Counted from the first letter of the stretch, positions 1 through 9,870 are shown. The stretch: 22,390 nt of DNA from Rhizophagus sp. LPA8_4_AMF (GCA_021464525.1 JADRCO010001119.1:1-22390), one strand, 5' to 3'. The notes: a model not told the origin generated them from the sequence alone. A program made the numbers and translations.

Positions 1-65
1 ATGACGTAAATGTACGTAATTTTACGAAAATCCATAAACTTACGGAACATTATGCCGTATTTAAA

Positions 66-567
66 TTCCTGATGTATGATTAAAATCCCTAACTAAGAAA
101 TCTGAACCACTTAAAGTTTTTTGCATATTTTCAGGTATGATAAATTAATCTAAAGATTGTAATTCTATTGAATAATCAATATGGTGAATTCGTTTAACTG
201 TTTGATGAAGAGCATTATGTGATGGAAGATATGGATAAATATCTTGTAAAGTACCAGTTACAATAGATTTGATAATTTATACTGGGTTGTCATTTATTTG
301 TTAAGACTTCTCTTTTAGTAATTTGATAGTTTTTATAACTTTAACTTGGCTGGCTTCTGCAGCATGATTATGATCAGTAGCTTTTACAAGATAGTGTTAA
401 TCTTTAGTTAAAATTGTTGTTGCTTATCCTTTACAGTTTAACATATTTTACTTTTCACAATACCAATAGTATGTATGATTCCTATTTTTGTCTTTAACCA
501 TAATAAAGCCATGAACATTAATTTTAAATTTATTACAAATAAAAGGAATAACCTCGCAAATATCCAT
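66..567 (-). pseudogene. Decayed FLYWCH zinc-finger N-terminus of a transposase-like gene
   Basis: Reading down the minus strand from an ATG at 567, one frame stays coding-like for about 165 codons. It contains YYWYCEK, then NCKG, then a DHNHAAEA stretch. That order of W/C, C and H-x-H is the FLYWCH zinc-finger pattern, which in these fungi is commonly joined to MULE transposases (family knowledge). A helical stretch ending near IYPYLPSHNALHQTVKRIHH follows. The frame holds six internal stops, all TAA, and no frameshift that I could find. No transposase catalytic core is visible; it would lie beyond the left edge of the window or is lost. The fragment is certainly non-functional as read. The family call is from motif pattern only. 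Confidence 0.6.
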
Positions 568-1141
568 TTCTTTAATAAAAGAAGAGAATTTAATGAGAAT
601 AAAAAAAAAATAATTAATTTTATATAATATATCTTTTCTTTTATATATACATTATTTAATTGTATTATACGATAATAAAAAAATTGTGGCTATATACATA
701 TTAATAATTACTAAATAAAGACTAATGATCAACAAAAATATTCTCTGATGATTTAATAAAAAAATTAGTAGTTTTTGTATTTTTTAATCTAACAAAGAAA
801 TACATATTGCTAGCAAAAAAATTCCCTCCATTTCATACAAAAGATATAAAGATATATGTAAAAGTATTTATGAAATTTTTACAGTATATCATATAGGCTG
901 AATTGCAGGATTGACCTTAAAAATCGTATAATTATCTATTATATAATTAAAAAATTTTTTTAATCAGCCAGCATAAAGATGATCATATAACACAATTAAA
1001 ATAGGGAAGTTGTGGAATAAATATTATATTTTTTTAATAAATTTTATAAATCCTTAATTTCAGCTAATTCTGTAGATCAGCCCATATGTTTAATTTGTCG
1101 GTAAAATGTTTGTCAGTGAAATGATTATTGATGAAGTAATT
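568..1141. other. Gene-free AT-rich spacer
   Basis: About 570 bp of A/T-rich sequence with many A and T runs between the FLYWCH remnant and the hAT MITE. I see no coding frame, RNA gene or clear repeat boundary. A weak inverted pair (ggctgaat near 897 and aatcagcc near 962) is too short to call an element. Confidence 0.5.
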
Positions 1142-1149
1142 GTCAGTAA
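1142..1149. repeat. Left 8-bp target-site duplication of the hAT MITE
   Basis: GTCAGTAA directly abuts the left terminal repeat and is identical to the octamer at 1542-1549 beyond the right end. Confidence 0.85.
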
Positions 1150-1541
1150 TAGTGTTGCTGGCCGTAAGTAACAATTACGGCATTTTGGATTACAATTTGG
1201 TCGTAGTCTTAATTTCGAATTACGGCTCAAAATTACGGCACATTACGACACAGACTTAATTTCAGCCAAATCGTAATGCCGGGTCAATTTTTCGCGATAT
1301 GTCACGTGACGTTACACAAATATCCAAAAAGGAAATTTTGTTCCCCAATAAAATCAGAGGAAGTGTTGTGCAATGTTACATAAATACCCTAAAAAGGTAA
1401 TTTTGTTGTCGATCACTTGCATATTTATTCCAGTCACGTGACATATATTAATTACGGCAAATTACGGCACGTCTGACGGCTTTACGGCAATACGGCACAA
1501 CTTTTTACAACGTATTGCAACTATTACGGCAGGCAACACTA
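1150..1541. mobile_element. Complete non-autonomous hAT-type MITE, 392 bp
   Basis: The ends are inverted: the left starts TAGTGTTGCTGGCCGTAA and the reverse complement of the right end is TAGTGTTGCCTGCCGTAA, matching at 16 of 18 positions. GTCAGTAA occurs immediately outside both ends (1142-1149 and 1542-1549), a perfect 8-bp target-site duplication. An 8-bp duplication and a (C/T)AGTGTTGC-like end are typical of the hAT superfamily. The interior has no coding frame. It is crowded with TTACGGC/GCCGTAA motifs in both orientations, has two copies of the palindrome GTCACGTGAC (1301-1310 and 1433-1442), and has an imperfect ~32-bp direct repeat (1311-1342 and 1375-1407). The intact duplication suggests a fairly recent insertion. 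Confidence 0.85.
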
Positions 1542-1549
1542 GTCAGTAA
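1542..1549. repeat. Right 8-bp target-site duplication of the hAT MITE
   Basis: GTCAGTAA directly abuts the right terminal repeat and is identical to the octamer at 1142-1149. Confidence 0.85.
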
Positions 1550-1557
1550 GTTAAACG

Positions 1558-2064
1558 GGTTCTAATTCTAAGAGTCCAGTCATATTTTTTGTTTGGTAAC
1601 CTATGAAAAAGAAAAAATATATATTAATTTATTAAAAAACACAATAAAAAATTTCTTTCACTCTCACTTACCTTAATTCCAAAAGTCTGGTCTTATTTTT
1701 TGTCTAGTAATCCTATAAAAAAGAAAAATAAATTAATTAATTTATTTAAAAAAATAATAAAAACCTCTTCCACCCTTACTTACCTCAATTCCAAAACTCC
1801 AGTCATATTTTTATCTAATAATCCAATAAAAAAGAAAAAAAAAATAGTTTAATTTATTTAATGAAAACCTCTCTCTCATTCTCACTTACCTTAATTTCAA
1901 AAATCTAGCCATATTTTTTATTTAACAATTCTACAAAAATGAAAATAAATTAAATTTATTAAAAAAAAAAAATAAAGCAACTTTCTGTCCAGTTTCTTCT
2001 TACCTTCATTTTAAAAAGTCTGGTCATAATTTTTATTTGGTTACTTTAATAAAAAAGAAAAAGA
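1558..2064. repeat. Minisatellite, ~108-114-bp unit, about 4.5 copies
   Basis: A block running CTTACCTTAATTCC, then a variant of AAAGTCTGGTCATATTTTT, then a TAATCC-like stretch, then AAAAAAGAAAAA and AATTTATT, recurs in order. The CTTACC anchor falls near 1667, 1777, 1885 and 1999, giving periods of about 110, 108 and 114 bp. A partial copy precedes the first anchor. Copies have diverged by substitutions and by changes in A-run length. No coding frame runs through the array. Confidence 0.8.
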
Positions 2065-2148
2065 GATCATCAAATGATTTATACTATATCTAATAATCCA
2101 ATTTTCCTATACTATGTAATTTTGCAATTTATCTATAAGTCTGCAATT

Positions 2149-2189
2149 ATTCTGCAATTGAATTGTGATATTTTACAGAATTGCAGAAT
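2149..2189. repeat. Inverted repeat in an ATTGCAG-rich cluster
   Basis: An 11-bp perfect inverted pair (ATTCTGCAATT at 2149-2159 and AATTGCAGAAT at 2179-2189) could form a hairpin with a 19-nt loop. It sits in a wider stretch (about 2115-2290) where TGCAATT/AATTGCA recurs on both strands. It may be the core of an old foldback element, but I could not find matching outer ends. Confidence 0.45.
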
Positions 2190-2417
2190 ATTTGCAGAAT
2201 TGCAGATAATTGCAAATTGCAGATTTGTGAATATTTGATCACAATATTTTACAATACTGCAAATCATAATTATTTTGCAATTACCTAGTTGTAGCATTAT
2301 TTTTATCTATTGTGCTGTCTTTAGTGTTCCGAAAGAAAACTGATCCAATTCGTATCCGCAGATCTGATCTGAGATGGATCGGATCGGATCATGTGTTTTA
2401 CATATAATATATTGAGA

Positions 2418-2822
2418 AAACTACACACATTTTTGTAATTGAATGATTTTAAGACTTTTTTTACTATACCAAAATTAAGCTAATTTGGAGAATAATTTCT
2501 CATCATTCTACCATAAATGATTCAATATTGCTGATTTTTTGTCACCTACATTTTTATGTTATTTTTGATACTATTTGGGTGTTTTTAATTAAATTCAATC
2601 CACCAATAGCTTACAAACATAATTGAAATTTTGTATTATTTTTTATTATTTAAGCACATATTCAAAGCTGAATTTTTCAAAAAGTAGTAAAATGTCTATA
2701 ACCATGAAAGATACTAATCTGTAGCCTTAATGTACATTTTAGATGATCAAAATTGGATCTATTTAAGTGAACTACACGTTTTGTAATTTAAATGATTTTC
2801 CGGTTTTTTTTTTGTAACACCC
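2418..2822. repeat. Diverged ~45-bp direct repeat about 350 bp apart
   Basis: The blocks starting ACTACACACATTTTTGTAAT (about 2420) and ACTACACGTTTTGTAATTTA (about 2771) share order and spacing on into an ATGATTTT plus poly-T stretch. The second copy runs directly into the mariner-like terminus. They may be paired internal repeats of one old transposon, but no coding sequence lies between them. Confidence 0.35.
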
Positions 2823-2830
2823 TGTATATA
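2814..2830. mobile_element. Possible Tc1/mariner-like terminus (fragment)
   Basis: The sequence reads GTAACACCCTGTATATA on the plus strand, so its complement ends in TACAGGGTGTTAC next to TA dinucleotides. Ends of this form are common in Tc1/mariner elements, which target TA. No partner terminus or transposase was found, so this is a tentative fragment call. Confidence 0.3.
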
Positions 2831-2880
2831 AGCATGCATAATAATTCAGAGTTTATTTAACACAATAAATAACCTTACCT

Positions 2881-3112
2881 TTCGTTTTTGTTTTTTCTCC
2901 TTTTTCAAAGATACTAAAACAACCATATTTTTCTTTTTATCTAACAATTTCTTGTAATCAGAGAGAAATCCCTTATAATCTTGTAAATCAGCTAACTGTG
3001 CTCCAGCTCCTGTAGATTTTTCTGGTTTAAATGAAACTAAATAATTCGAAGGCATGATCCCTTTGTCACCAGTTAGTTTCCCATTTGATATTATGATTGA
3101 ATTGCTTTAAAA
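2881..3112 (-). pseudogene. Orphan exon of an unrecognised gene, probably truncated
   Basis: On the minus strand an ATG at 3055 opens about 58 codons with good coding character: MPSNYLVSFKPEKST, then GAGAQLADLQDY, FLSDYKKLLDKKKN and a basic KKEKKQKRK end. The frame stays open upstream of that ATG (KLTGDKGI) back to about 3090-3100, so the true exon may start at an acceptor there. It ends in an excellent splice donor, AAG|GTAAGG, near 2876-2881. Only about 50 bp further on lies a mariner-like terminus, and no acceptable next exon is visible. I do not recognise the family. It could be a relic of an expanded gene family or a real exon with distant partners. Confidence 0.4.
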
Positions 3113-3688
3113 CTTTCAAAAGGAGAAACTTCAATATATATTAATTTTACTCCGTAAGGTCTTCATATACAGAATAAATTCTAAATGGATTGTTTAAAAA
3201 CAGTTAACGTATTACTATGTACATTTATGAATTTTTTGATCATTAAAGAAAGGTAAACGACTGCTTAACTATCCAGAGCGTAGTGAAGGACTTTCTATTG
3301 TAGAGCACTTAACGATTTTGTGTTAACCCATGAAATTTTCCTTCCTTCCATCCGCAACGTCACATAATCAAAGCAGGGGTAATTAGTGAGGTGATTATGT
3401 ACTTGTTTCACTGACGCATCGTAATCAATTTTTTTTTTTAATACTGAGTAAATAAACGCGACAGACTTTAACGGTTTCCGTTTTCCTAGTAAATAATATA
3501 TTAACTATCTTGAAGCTGAAATTGCAAATCCACAATGGAAAAAATCAAGCCCGATAACTGAAACTACAATTAATCCTCTTATTACACTACTCAAAAATAC
3601 TAAATAAAAATTTGTTGGAAGTAAACGTAATGATAAACCACAAGTAGTTGCCAAGATTCTCCATTTTTATAGTTTTTTCGGGTTTACA
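3113..3688. other. Gene-free spacer
   Basis: Between the orphan exon and the broken gene to its right I see AT-rich sequence with somewhat less extreme composition around 3240-3420. No coding frame, repeat array or RNA gene could be supported. Confidence 0.4.
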
Positions 3689-4590
3689 TTATTTTGAAAA
3701 TTCAAATAAATTTTGAATATATTTACAATTAAATTCCTTCAATTGTTCTAACACCGATTTATGAGCATTATTTAATTCAGATATGAAAAATTCATGTTTG
3801 TTTGATTTCAGTTCATTATATATCGTTATTTGAATTTTGTAATTCACGTAAATACTTTTTGAAAAAATCATCAATTTGACAGGCAAATTCTCTCATTTTT
3901 ATTAATCTTGCAACTAGTTGTTCTTTTCGATGTTGTTGTATTCTATTAAAATTTCTCATTCAGACATGAATTTTGAATTCTTGTGATTCTGTTGTGGATT
4001 TCTTGTCATTTAATATTCAATCTTATGTTCTAAATGTGTTGCTCGAAATATCTGATCCGCTATTAAAATCGGGTGACTTCATTCTAGAAGCGAATGAAAA
4101 CTTTCAGTTTCACTTAAAGTACTTTCATCCGATAATTTAAAAAATAATGACGGATGAATAATTTTGAAATTTTTTTGAAACAAGGTGAATCAAATGAGTT
4201 AGTATTTCATTCATCATCATTTTTATTTTCGTTTATGTCGTTAGAAATTTGCTCATTTAGTATTGAATTGTGGTTCTAGTAATTTTTTTAAAGTCTTTCT
4301 ACGCTTACTGAAAGGATCGTTAATTTACTCCAATATATTACTGACATTTTTAACCGGACCTTGTTAAGATAGTATTGAAGTTGATTTAATTCATTAGATG
4401 GCGAGTTTCCTTCAAAATCTCGATTGTCCACATTTAAAATGCGAATTGGGAGAAAGTATTAATTAAAATAAGAAAAGATTCCTTCAAAGTATACTTCAGC
4501 TATAGCATCAGGTTTTCGTCCATAACTTTCCGTAAGCGGTATGGATTGTGAATTCCAGTAGTGGCACTATACAAAAGTTTTCTGAAATAT
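3689..4590 (-). pseudogene. Broken unrecognised gene, coiled-coil-like C-terminus
   Basis: Several frames on the minus strand join into one decayed protein. Reading from about 4590 there is a stretch with IPLTESYGRKPDAIAEVYFE, then after an in-frame TAA, ILNVDNRDFEGN and NELNQLQYYLNK. Next comes DPFSKRRKTLKKLLEPQFN in a shifted frame. Near 3930 begins RNFNRIQQHRKEQLVARL, running into MREFACQIDDFFKKYLREL. After a one-base shift near 3835 it ends in a charged segment (NELKSNKHEFF to NLFEFSK, stop near 3689). The later part is rich in K, E, Q and L, as in coiled-coil proteins. Stops and at least two frame changes argue for a pseudogene. Some breaks could hide introns. I cannot name the family. 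Confidence 0.45.
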
Positions 4591-5254
4591 TGTGTACATG
4601 TACTATTTACACAACTTTTAAACTTCATTTATTTTTATATTAAGATTCACGAAAATCAAGTATATGGCTTGTATGCACATGCTGAAAGAAATATCAATTG
4701 AAACGGCCGAAGTAATACTAAAACCATCTTCTCAGTGCCTTGCAATATGCATTTTTGGGAATGGTGGAATTCACTCGAATGACGATATTTATCTCTAAAG
4801 TATTAGGCTTTGGGTTACACGAATACCTTTTTGACTAAATTCATTTTTATTTGAAAAAATACCGTACTAGCTCGAGTAAGTGAAAGGAGGCATTTTATCT
4901 AGGAATGCTACAAGATATTGTTGTTAATATATCGTTTTAATACTTGTGAAGGTTCTTTAGAATCTGGTTCTATTGATTATTATACCAACGGTATATGGAA
5001 ATATATTTCTAAAAATTCCATCCCAAACAGGATTCCGTTTTCAGCATTTAGTCAATTAATATACTACTAATTTGAATTCTATCTAAAAAAACTGGAAGGT
5101 CGATTAATCACGTGATCGAACACGGATTCAGACCCCTTATATGGAAATAACGGTGTAAATTTCATGTGTTCGTTTAAAAGAAAACGGTTTACTGAAGTTT
5201 AAATTAATGTGACAACAGTTCTTTTCAAAGACAAAGAAAAGGGAAAAGTAAACA
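4591..5254. other. Upstream region of the KIAA0930-family gene
   Basis: About 660 bp with no convincing gene. Short coding-like pieces on the minus strand (around 4690-4780) may be further scraps of the broken gene to the left. The right part contains the palindrome ATCACGTGAT and forms the likely promoter of the plus-strand gene starting at 5255. Confidence 0.4.
5107..5116. promoter_or_regulatory. CACGTG palindrome upstream of the KIAA0930-family gene
   Basis: ATCACGTGAT is a perfect 10-bp palindrome with an E-box core, 139 bp upstream of the start codon. CACGTG is the usual site of bHLH and some bZIP factors. Function here is inferred from position and sequence only. Confidence 0.35.
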
Positions 5255-6954
5255 ATGGCGCACCTTCAACTCATTCTTGATCGACTTATTGCTGAAAATC
5301 TTCATGGTCCCATATCCGCTACTCCTAATAGTGCAGTTACTTCTCATCAGCGAATGTTTCGAAGTCCTGGATCACAACCTGAATTGTTTAGCGACCAGGA
5401 CCTGGATGCGGGAGATCCAAGGTTTATATAATAAATAATTATGTTTTGTTTACTTTAGAATAAATATTTTATTACTTACGCTTATAAGGAATCTTTGGCT
5501 CCGTGATTTACTTTAGATGGCCAAACCTTTTTGAAGAATTTTTTCTCGTGAATAGTGATACTAAAAATGATGATTTGTTATTTTTTGTAAGACAAACACA
5601 TTCAGAAAATGAAAATCTTGATCCTGTATTTGTTAAAAGAAAAACTACTCCAAATAGCTTGCCACCTTTAGATGATGCAGTGTTATGGAAAGAAACATTT
5701 TTTCTGAATTTAATCGTTCAGGTACCTGGATATAATCTGAAATTATTATTTCTTATATTTAATTATTTATTCATACTTTAATTATATATTTTGAACTATT
5801 TATAAATTTCCCTAATTAAACGGATTTGCTGGATAATCCGTACTCATATTAGTTACCTTGTAAATTAACAGTTGCGGTATGTACGAGAACACCAAATGAC
5901 AATTCAAATGGACCAAACCAGAAGACAAGTATGACATGCTCAAAGAAACATGTTTCAAAACGTGTTTATGCTCTTCCGACTAAATCTAGAATGGATGTTA
6001 AAGAAACATCAATGGAGTGCTCTTATCCCCTTATTTATTATGTAATTGATGATTATGAGGATATGTTTGAACATTTAATTGTTACAGATGGAGAATATTT
6101 ATGTGTAGAATTAGCAGTGACGATACCAAATAAATCAGATGACGATGACGACCTTAGCGATAGAGACAATGATAGCGATGATGATTATTATGGTACTTCC
6201 ACTAACATTAGCAGAAGTAGTAACAGATTCCGAAGGTCAATGACGAATGGGCCTTTTCCACAGCCATCGAACGATTCAAAAATTACTTTATTTCAAGGTG
6301 CTGCTTCTTATTCTAATTTATTAGAAATTTATAAGCAAAAAGCCGCTAATAAATTGAACAAGAGATTTAAGATGGGACCCGTAACGCCACCAACTGAATA
6401 TATTATGATGCGAGGACCAGGCGGAAAAGGACATGCACAGGTTTGTTATAAATTATTTTAGAAATTTTTGATATTTTTTTTTTGTCCTATTTAAACTAAA
6501 ATAATAAACGTCTATAAGGTTGCGATCACTGCATCTTCTTTAGATGAAGCAAATGAGGACAATTTCTTAGATATAACAACAAGTGAATCAAACTTTGTTT
6601 CTTCAATTAACTCATCAGGATCAGACATAGATCCATGGAATTTTAATAGCGGAAATAGTAATAATACACTTACTATTAATAATGGAAAAACTACTATTCG
6701 AAATCCTCAAAGGACAACTTCATCTAATTCGTTTTTTCAATCTTTGAAAAGACTATCACAATCTATAACAGATAAGTCACCATCTGACCCTGAAAGTTTA
6801 AAATGCTGTATGACATTTGTTAATGTTCCTTGGACAAGTATTATCACGTAAGAATTTATTAGCTAAATTTATGTATTTTCTTTTTCTTTATTAAAAATCA
6901 ATTTCTTTTATAAGGGACCTTATAACGTATGCAAGAAAAAAACAACAATCATAA
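5255..6954 (+). CDS. KIAA0930-family (DUF2045) conserved protein, 442 aa
   Basis: Five exons join in frame with GT-AG introns: 5255-5421, 5517-5721, 5853-6440, 6519-6847, 6915-6954. The order of conserved blocks follows the animal protein KIAA0930, as I recall it: DDLLFFVR (about 74-81), LNLIVQ at the exon 2 end, TVAVCTRTP (about 130), SYPLIYYVIDDYEDMF (from 181), LCVELAV, FQGAASYSNLLEIYKQK, MRGPGGKGHAQ (about 310-320), and a C-terminal block WTSIITDLITYARKKQ. The last 13 codons come from a tiny final exon whose product fits the family's usual C-terminus. An acidic insert (about residues 220-236, nearly all D/S/N) interrupts the region between VELAV and the FQGA block and is absent from the animal protein. 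The start is the first ATG, in an AAACAATGG context. Biochemical function is unknown. There is no signal peptide or membrane segment. Confidence 0.85.
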
Positions 6955-7669
6955 TTTATCCAATTTATCCATAATTAATTGGATTATTATATATACACTG
7001 TAAAAATCATGCTGTGCCACATGATTAGCGCAGATTTTTAGATGACGTATATTTAATACTTTGTATAAAATTTAATTATTTATAATGAATCCGTTGGCGA
7101 ATACAGTTCATCTATCATTATAATCCATTTACCTTTTCTCTCTTGTTTATTTTACCCACATTCCTATTTTGCCAAATTTTCATAAAGTTAATATCTACCT
7201 CATATTAATAAATTTGGAATAATCCAACCAAACTATCCTTTTAAAGTATACACATCTATCAAGTTTTCATAAAGTTAATATCTACTTCATATTAATAAAT
7301 TTGGAATAATCCAACCAAACTATCCTTTTAAAGTATACACATCTATAAAACTGCCATAAATATTTTGTTTAAGATGCCATACTTGAACTAAAATGGCTCG
7401 ATTTTTCAGGAATAAAAAAGATTTGAATATTAACATTTTGTAATTTATATTAAAAAATAATTTCAATAATATAAATGGTTAATAATAATGTGAAAATTCG
7501 ATGTAGTTACGTAAAATTGTGACATATTCGAATTTTATAAATATAAACGTCATCAATGGGTTTTTACCGATCCTCTATTTTAAAATTTATGATATAATAT
7601 TTTAGTTAAATTAGCAGCACATTCCTTAAAATATATTTTACATACATTTACCTTGCTTTTTCTAAAAAC
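6955..7669. other. Intergenic region between the KIAA0930-family gene and ATG4
   Basis: About 715 bp, AT-rich and gene-free. It serves as 3' flank of the upstream gene and promoter of ATG4. Its main structure is the 87-bp tandem duplication at 7177-7346, described separately. Confidence 0.5.
7177..7346. repeat. Near-perfect 87-bp tandem duplication
   Basis: The block beginning TTTTCATAAAGTTAATATCT at 7177 repeats from 7264. Over the ~83 bp compared I see one difference (CTACCT versus CTACTT). The near identity points to a recent duplication. It lies 320-490 bp upstream of the ATG4 start codon, so it may double any promoter element it contains. Confidence 0.9.
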
Positions 7670-9870
7670 ATGGAGAACGATGGGGTTTTGACTTCTGAGC
7701 CCATTAAAGTTGACGAGTTTACAAAACCTCTTGAAGGTACTTCTGAAGAATCCATCTCTCTGTCTGACGGCGGGATCCGTAAGGCACGTACGACTAAAGC
7801 TGAGATATTAGATAGTCTTGGTGAAGAGGAGAATTTATCCGGTTTACCCAGACCACAACCAAGACCAAAACCCGGGCGTAACAATGCTTATAATGTAAAT
7901 AATGATAAAGAAAACACGGGGACAGGCGAAGTTACCAAAAGGATATCGAGCTGGTTTAGTTCTTTTTGGGTCTCTTCTCATGATACGAATGGGGAAGTGT
8001 CTGATAAGGACGATCCCGAGTTTGCTCGTTTCAAACAAGGATTACTTGATAGTTTAGATAACAGATCAACACCAGAATCTATTAGTCAAACATCAAAAGA
8101 TAATTCAATTTGGTTGATGGGTGTTTGTTATGAAGTCAGTGGTGATCGTAATTCAAGTGAATTTAACGGTTCTTTCTATGAAGGATCACATTATTATTAC
8201 ACTACACCCGGTTCTTTTCCGCATCTTTCAATGCAACAACAGACATTATCGCCAACTAATTTCCCAGCTGAATTTTATCAAGATTTTACTTCACGGATAT
8301 GGTGTACATATAGACACAATTATGCACCTATAAAACCAACACACTTTACAAATGATGGAGGATGGGGTTGTATGTTAAGGTCAAGTCAATCATTGCTTGC
8401 AAATGCTTTAATAATTCAGTTTTTGGGCAGAGGTTAGTGGATTTTCCTTTTATTATTGCAATAACAAAATTTTCATTCAATTATTCTAGGTACAACTTTT
8501 GTTGACCTTTCTTTTTCTGATTTATTTAGAATGGCGAAGAAAAAATAGAGGTGAAGATTCATGGGATAGATATGTAGAGGTACGATATTATTTATTTATT
8601 TTATTTATTTTTATTTTCTAAGACAAAGCATTTATTTGTGTTATGATAGTAGATTCTTACATGGTTTATAGATGACATGTCATCACGTTGTCCCTTTTCC
8701 GTTCACCGTGTCGCTCTATTAGGTAAACAGCTTGGGAAGAATATTGGTGAATGGTTTGGTCCTTTAACCGCCTCCCAAGTTATAAAGTATGTAAACCTTA
8801 TTGGACAATTATTTTCCCTAAAAAAATGATTTTTACTTTTAGCAATAACGATTAAATTAAAAAATCTTTAGAGCTTTGGTAGAAGATTATCCAGCCGCAC
8901 AATTAAGTGTACACGTTGTAACAGATGGTGTAGTATATAAAAACGAAGTATACAAGGTAGCAAAAAATAATCGTTCTGGAAGGGATTTTTTTCAGTCCGT
9001 TTTGATTCTCGTCTCCACACGATTGGGAACCGATAACCTCAATCCGAAATATTATGATGCTTTAAAGGTTAAAAATACTATTATTTTAGCTATTAATATT
9101 ATTGAGTGTAACTTCTCTTATCAAAATTTTTGATATCTATTGAATTTTAGGCTTATTTTAGATTTCCACATAGTGTAGGAATAGCCGGGTAAGTATATGC
9201 TGAAAATTCTGTAATTACTCATGCTTATTTGTTAAATTTTAAAATTATATTTATTCTAACAGAGGAAAGCCGTCTTCTTCGTATTACTTTGTTGGAACAC
9301 AAGGTTTGATGGCGAAATAATTGTGCTATTTGAAGAAGTTAATAATTAAAATCGATATTATTATTAAAAAATTTAGGAGATGACTTATTTTATCTTGATC
9401 CACATCATTCAAGACCGGCTTTAGAATTGAAAGCCATACAAGAATTCACTGAAGAAGTAATGTATTAATCATATTTTTTAATATAATATAATCTCATTAA
9501 TTTATTTTTTTATAAAAGGAAATGGCAACTTTTCATTGTGATACATTACGTAAAATACCAATTTCACAATTGGATCCTTCCATGTTGCTGGGATTTTATT
9601 GTCACAATAGTGAAGAATTTGAGAATTTTTGTAATCTCGTTGAAGAGGTTAGTTAAAGCGATGCTACGATAATCAGATCTTATTAGTCTGTACTTATATC
9701 AAATCCTCATCTAGATCGGCAAAGATCACATGCCTGTTTTTACTATTGAACAAGAAGAACCAGTTTATAACAGTGACGTGGATTTCATTTCAGAAGATGA
9801 TGAGCTAGGTAATTCTGAAAAGGAAGAAGAGGATATGGTAGATGTAGCTGAAGATGAAGCAGAATTGTGA
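7670..9870 (+). CDS. ATG4: ATG4 cysteine protease (autophagin), 528 aa
   Basis: Atg4 cleaves the C-terminus of Atg8 so it can be lipidated, and later releases Atg8 from membranes, in the cytosol during autophagy. Nine exons join in frame: 7670-8432, 8530-8579, 8653-8786, 8872-9067, 9151-9188, 9263-9303, 9377-9456, 9519-9647, 9715-9870. Peptidase C54 features are in order: [30 protein letters not shown] with catalytic Cys near 234, [20 protein letters not shown], and YLDPHH with catalytic Asp near 415 and His near 417. The ~145 residues before the protease core are low-complexity, with a proline/arginine patch ([12 protein letters not shown]); this extension is longer than in yeast or animal Atg4. 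The C-terminal ~30 residues are strongly acidic. The intron after 9303 has an unusual donor, GTTTGA. All catalytic residues are present, so the enzyme should be active. Confidence 0.95.

Noticed and set aside
66..567. TAA reassigned as a sense codon (ciliate-like code)
   Set aside because: The KIAA0930-family gene ends at an in-frame TAA exactly where the family ends, so TAA is a stop in this organism; the TAAs in the relic are decay.
895..969. Possible tiny inverted-repeat element (ggctgaat / aatcagcc)
   Set aside because: The arms are only 8 bp with a mismatch, and no flanking duplication is visible.
2378..2395. GGATCGGATCGGATC run as an operator or short repeat
   Set aside because: Only about three 6-bp units; too short to support anything more than simple sequence.
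7648..8038. Minus-strand open frames opposite the first ATG4 exon
   Set aside because: They lie antisense to a confidently identified exon and show no recognisable domain; they are shadows.
8121..8333. Alternative plus-strand frame inside ATG4 exon 1
   Set aside because: It overlaps the correct frame, which carries the conserved ATG4 motifs.
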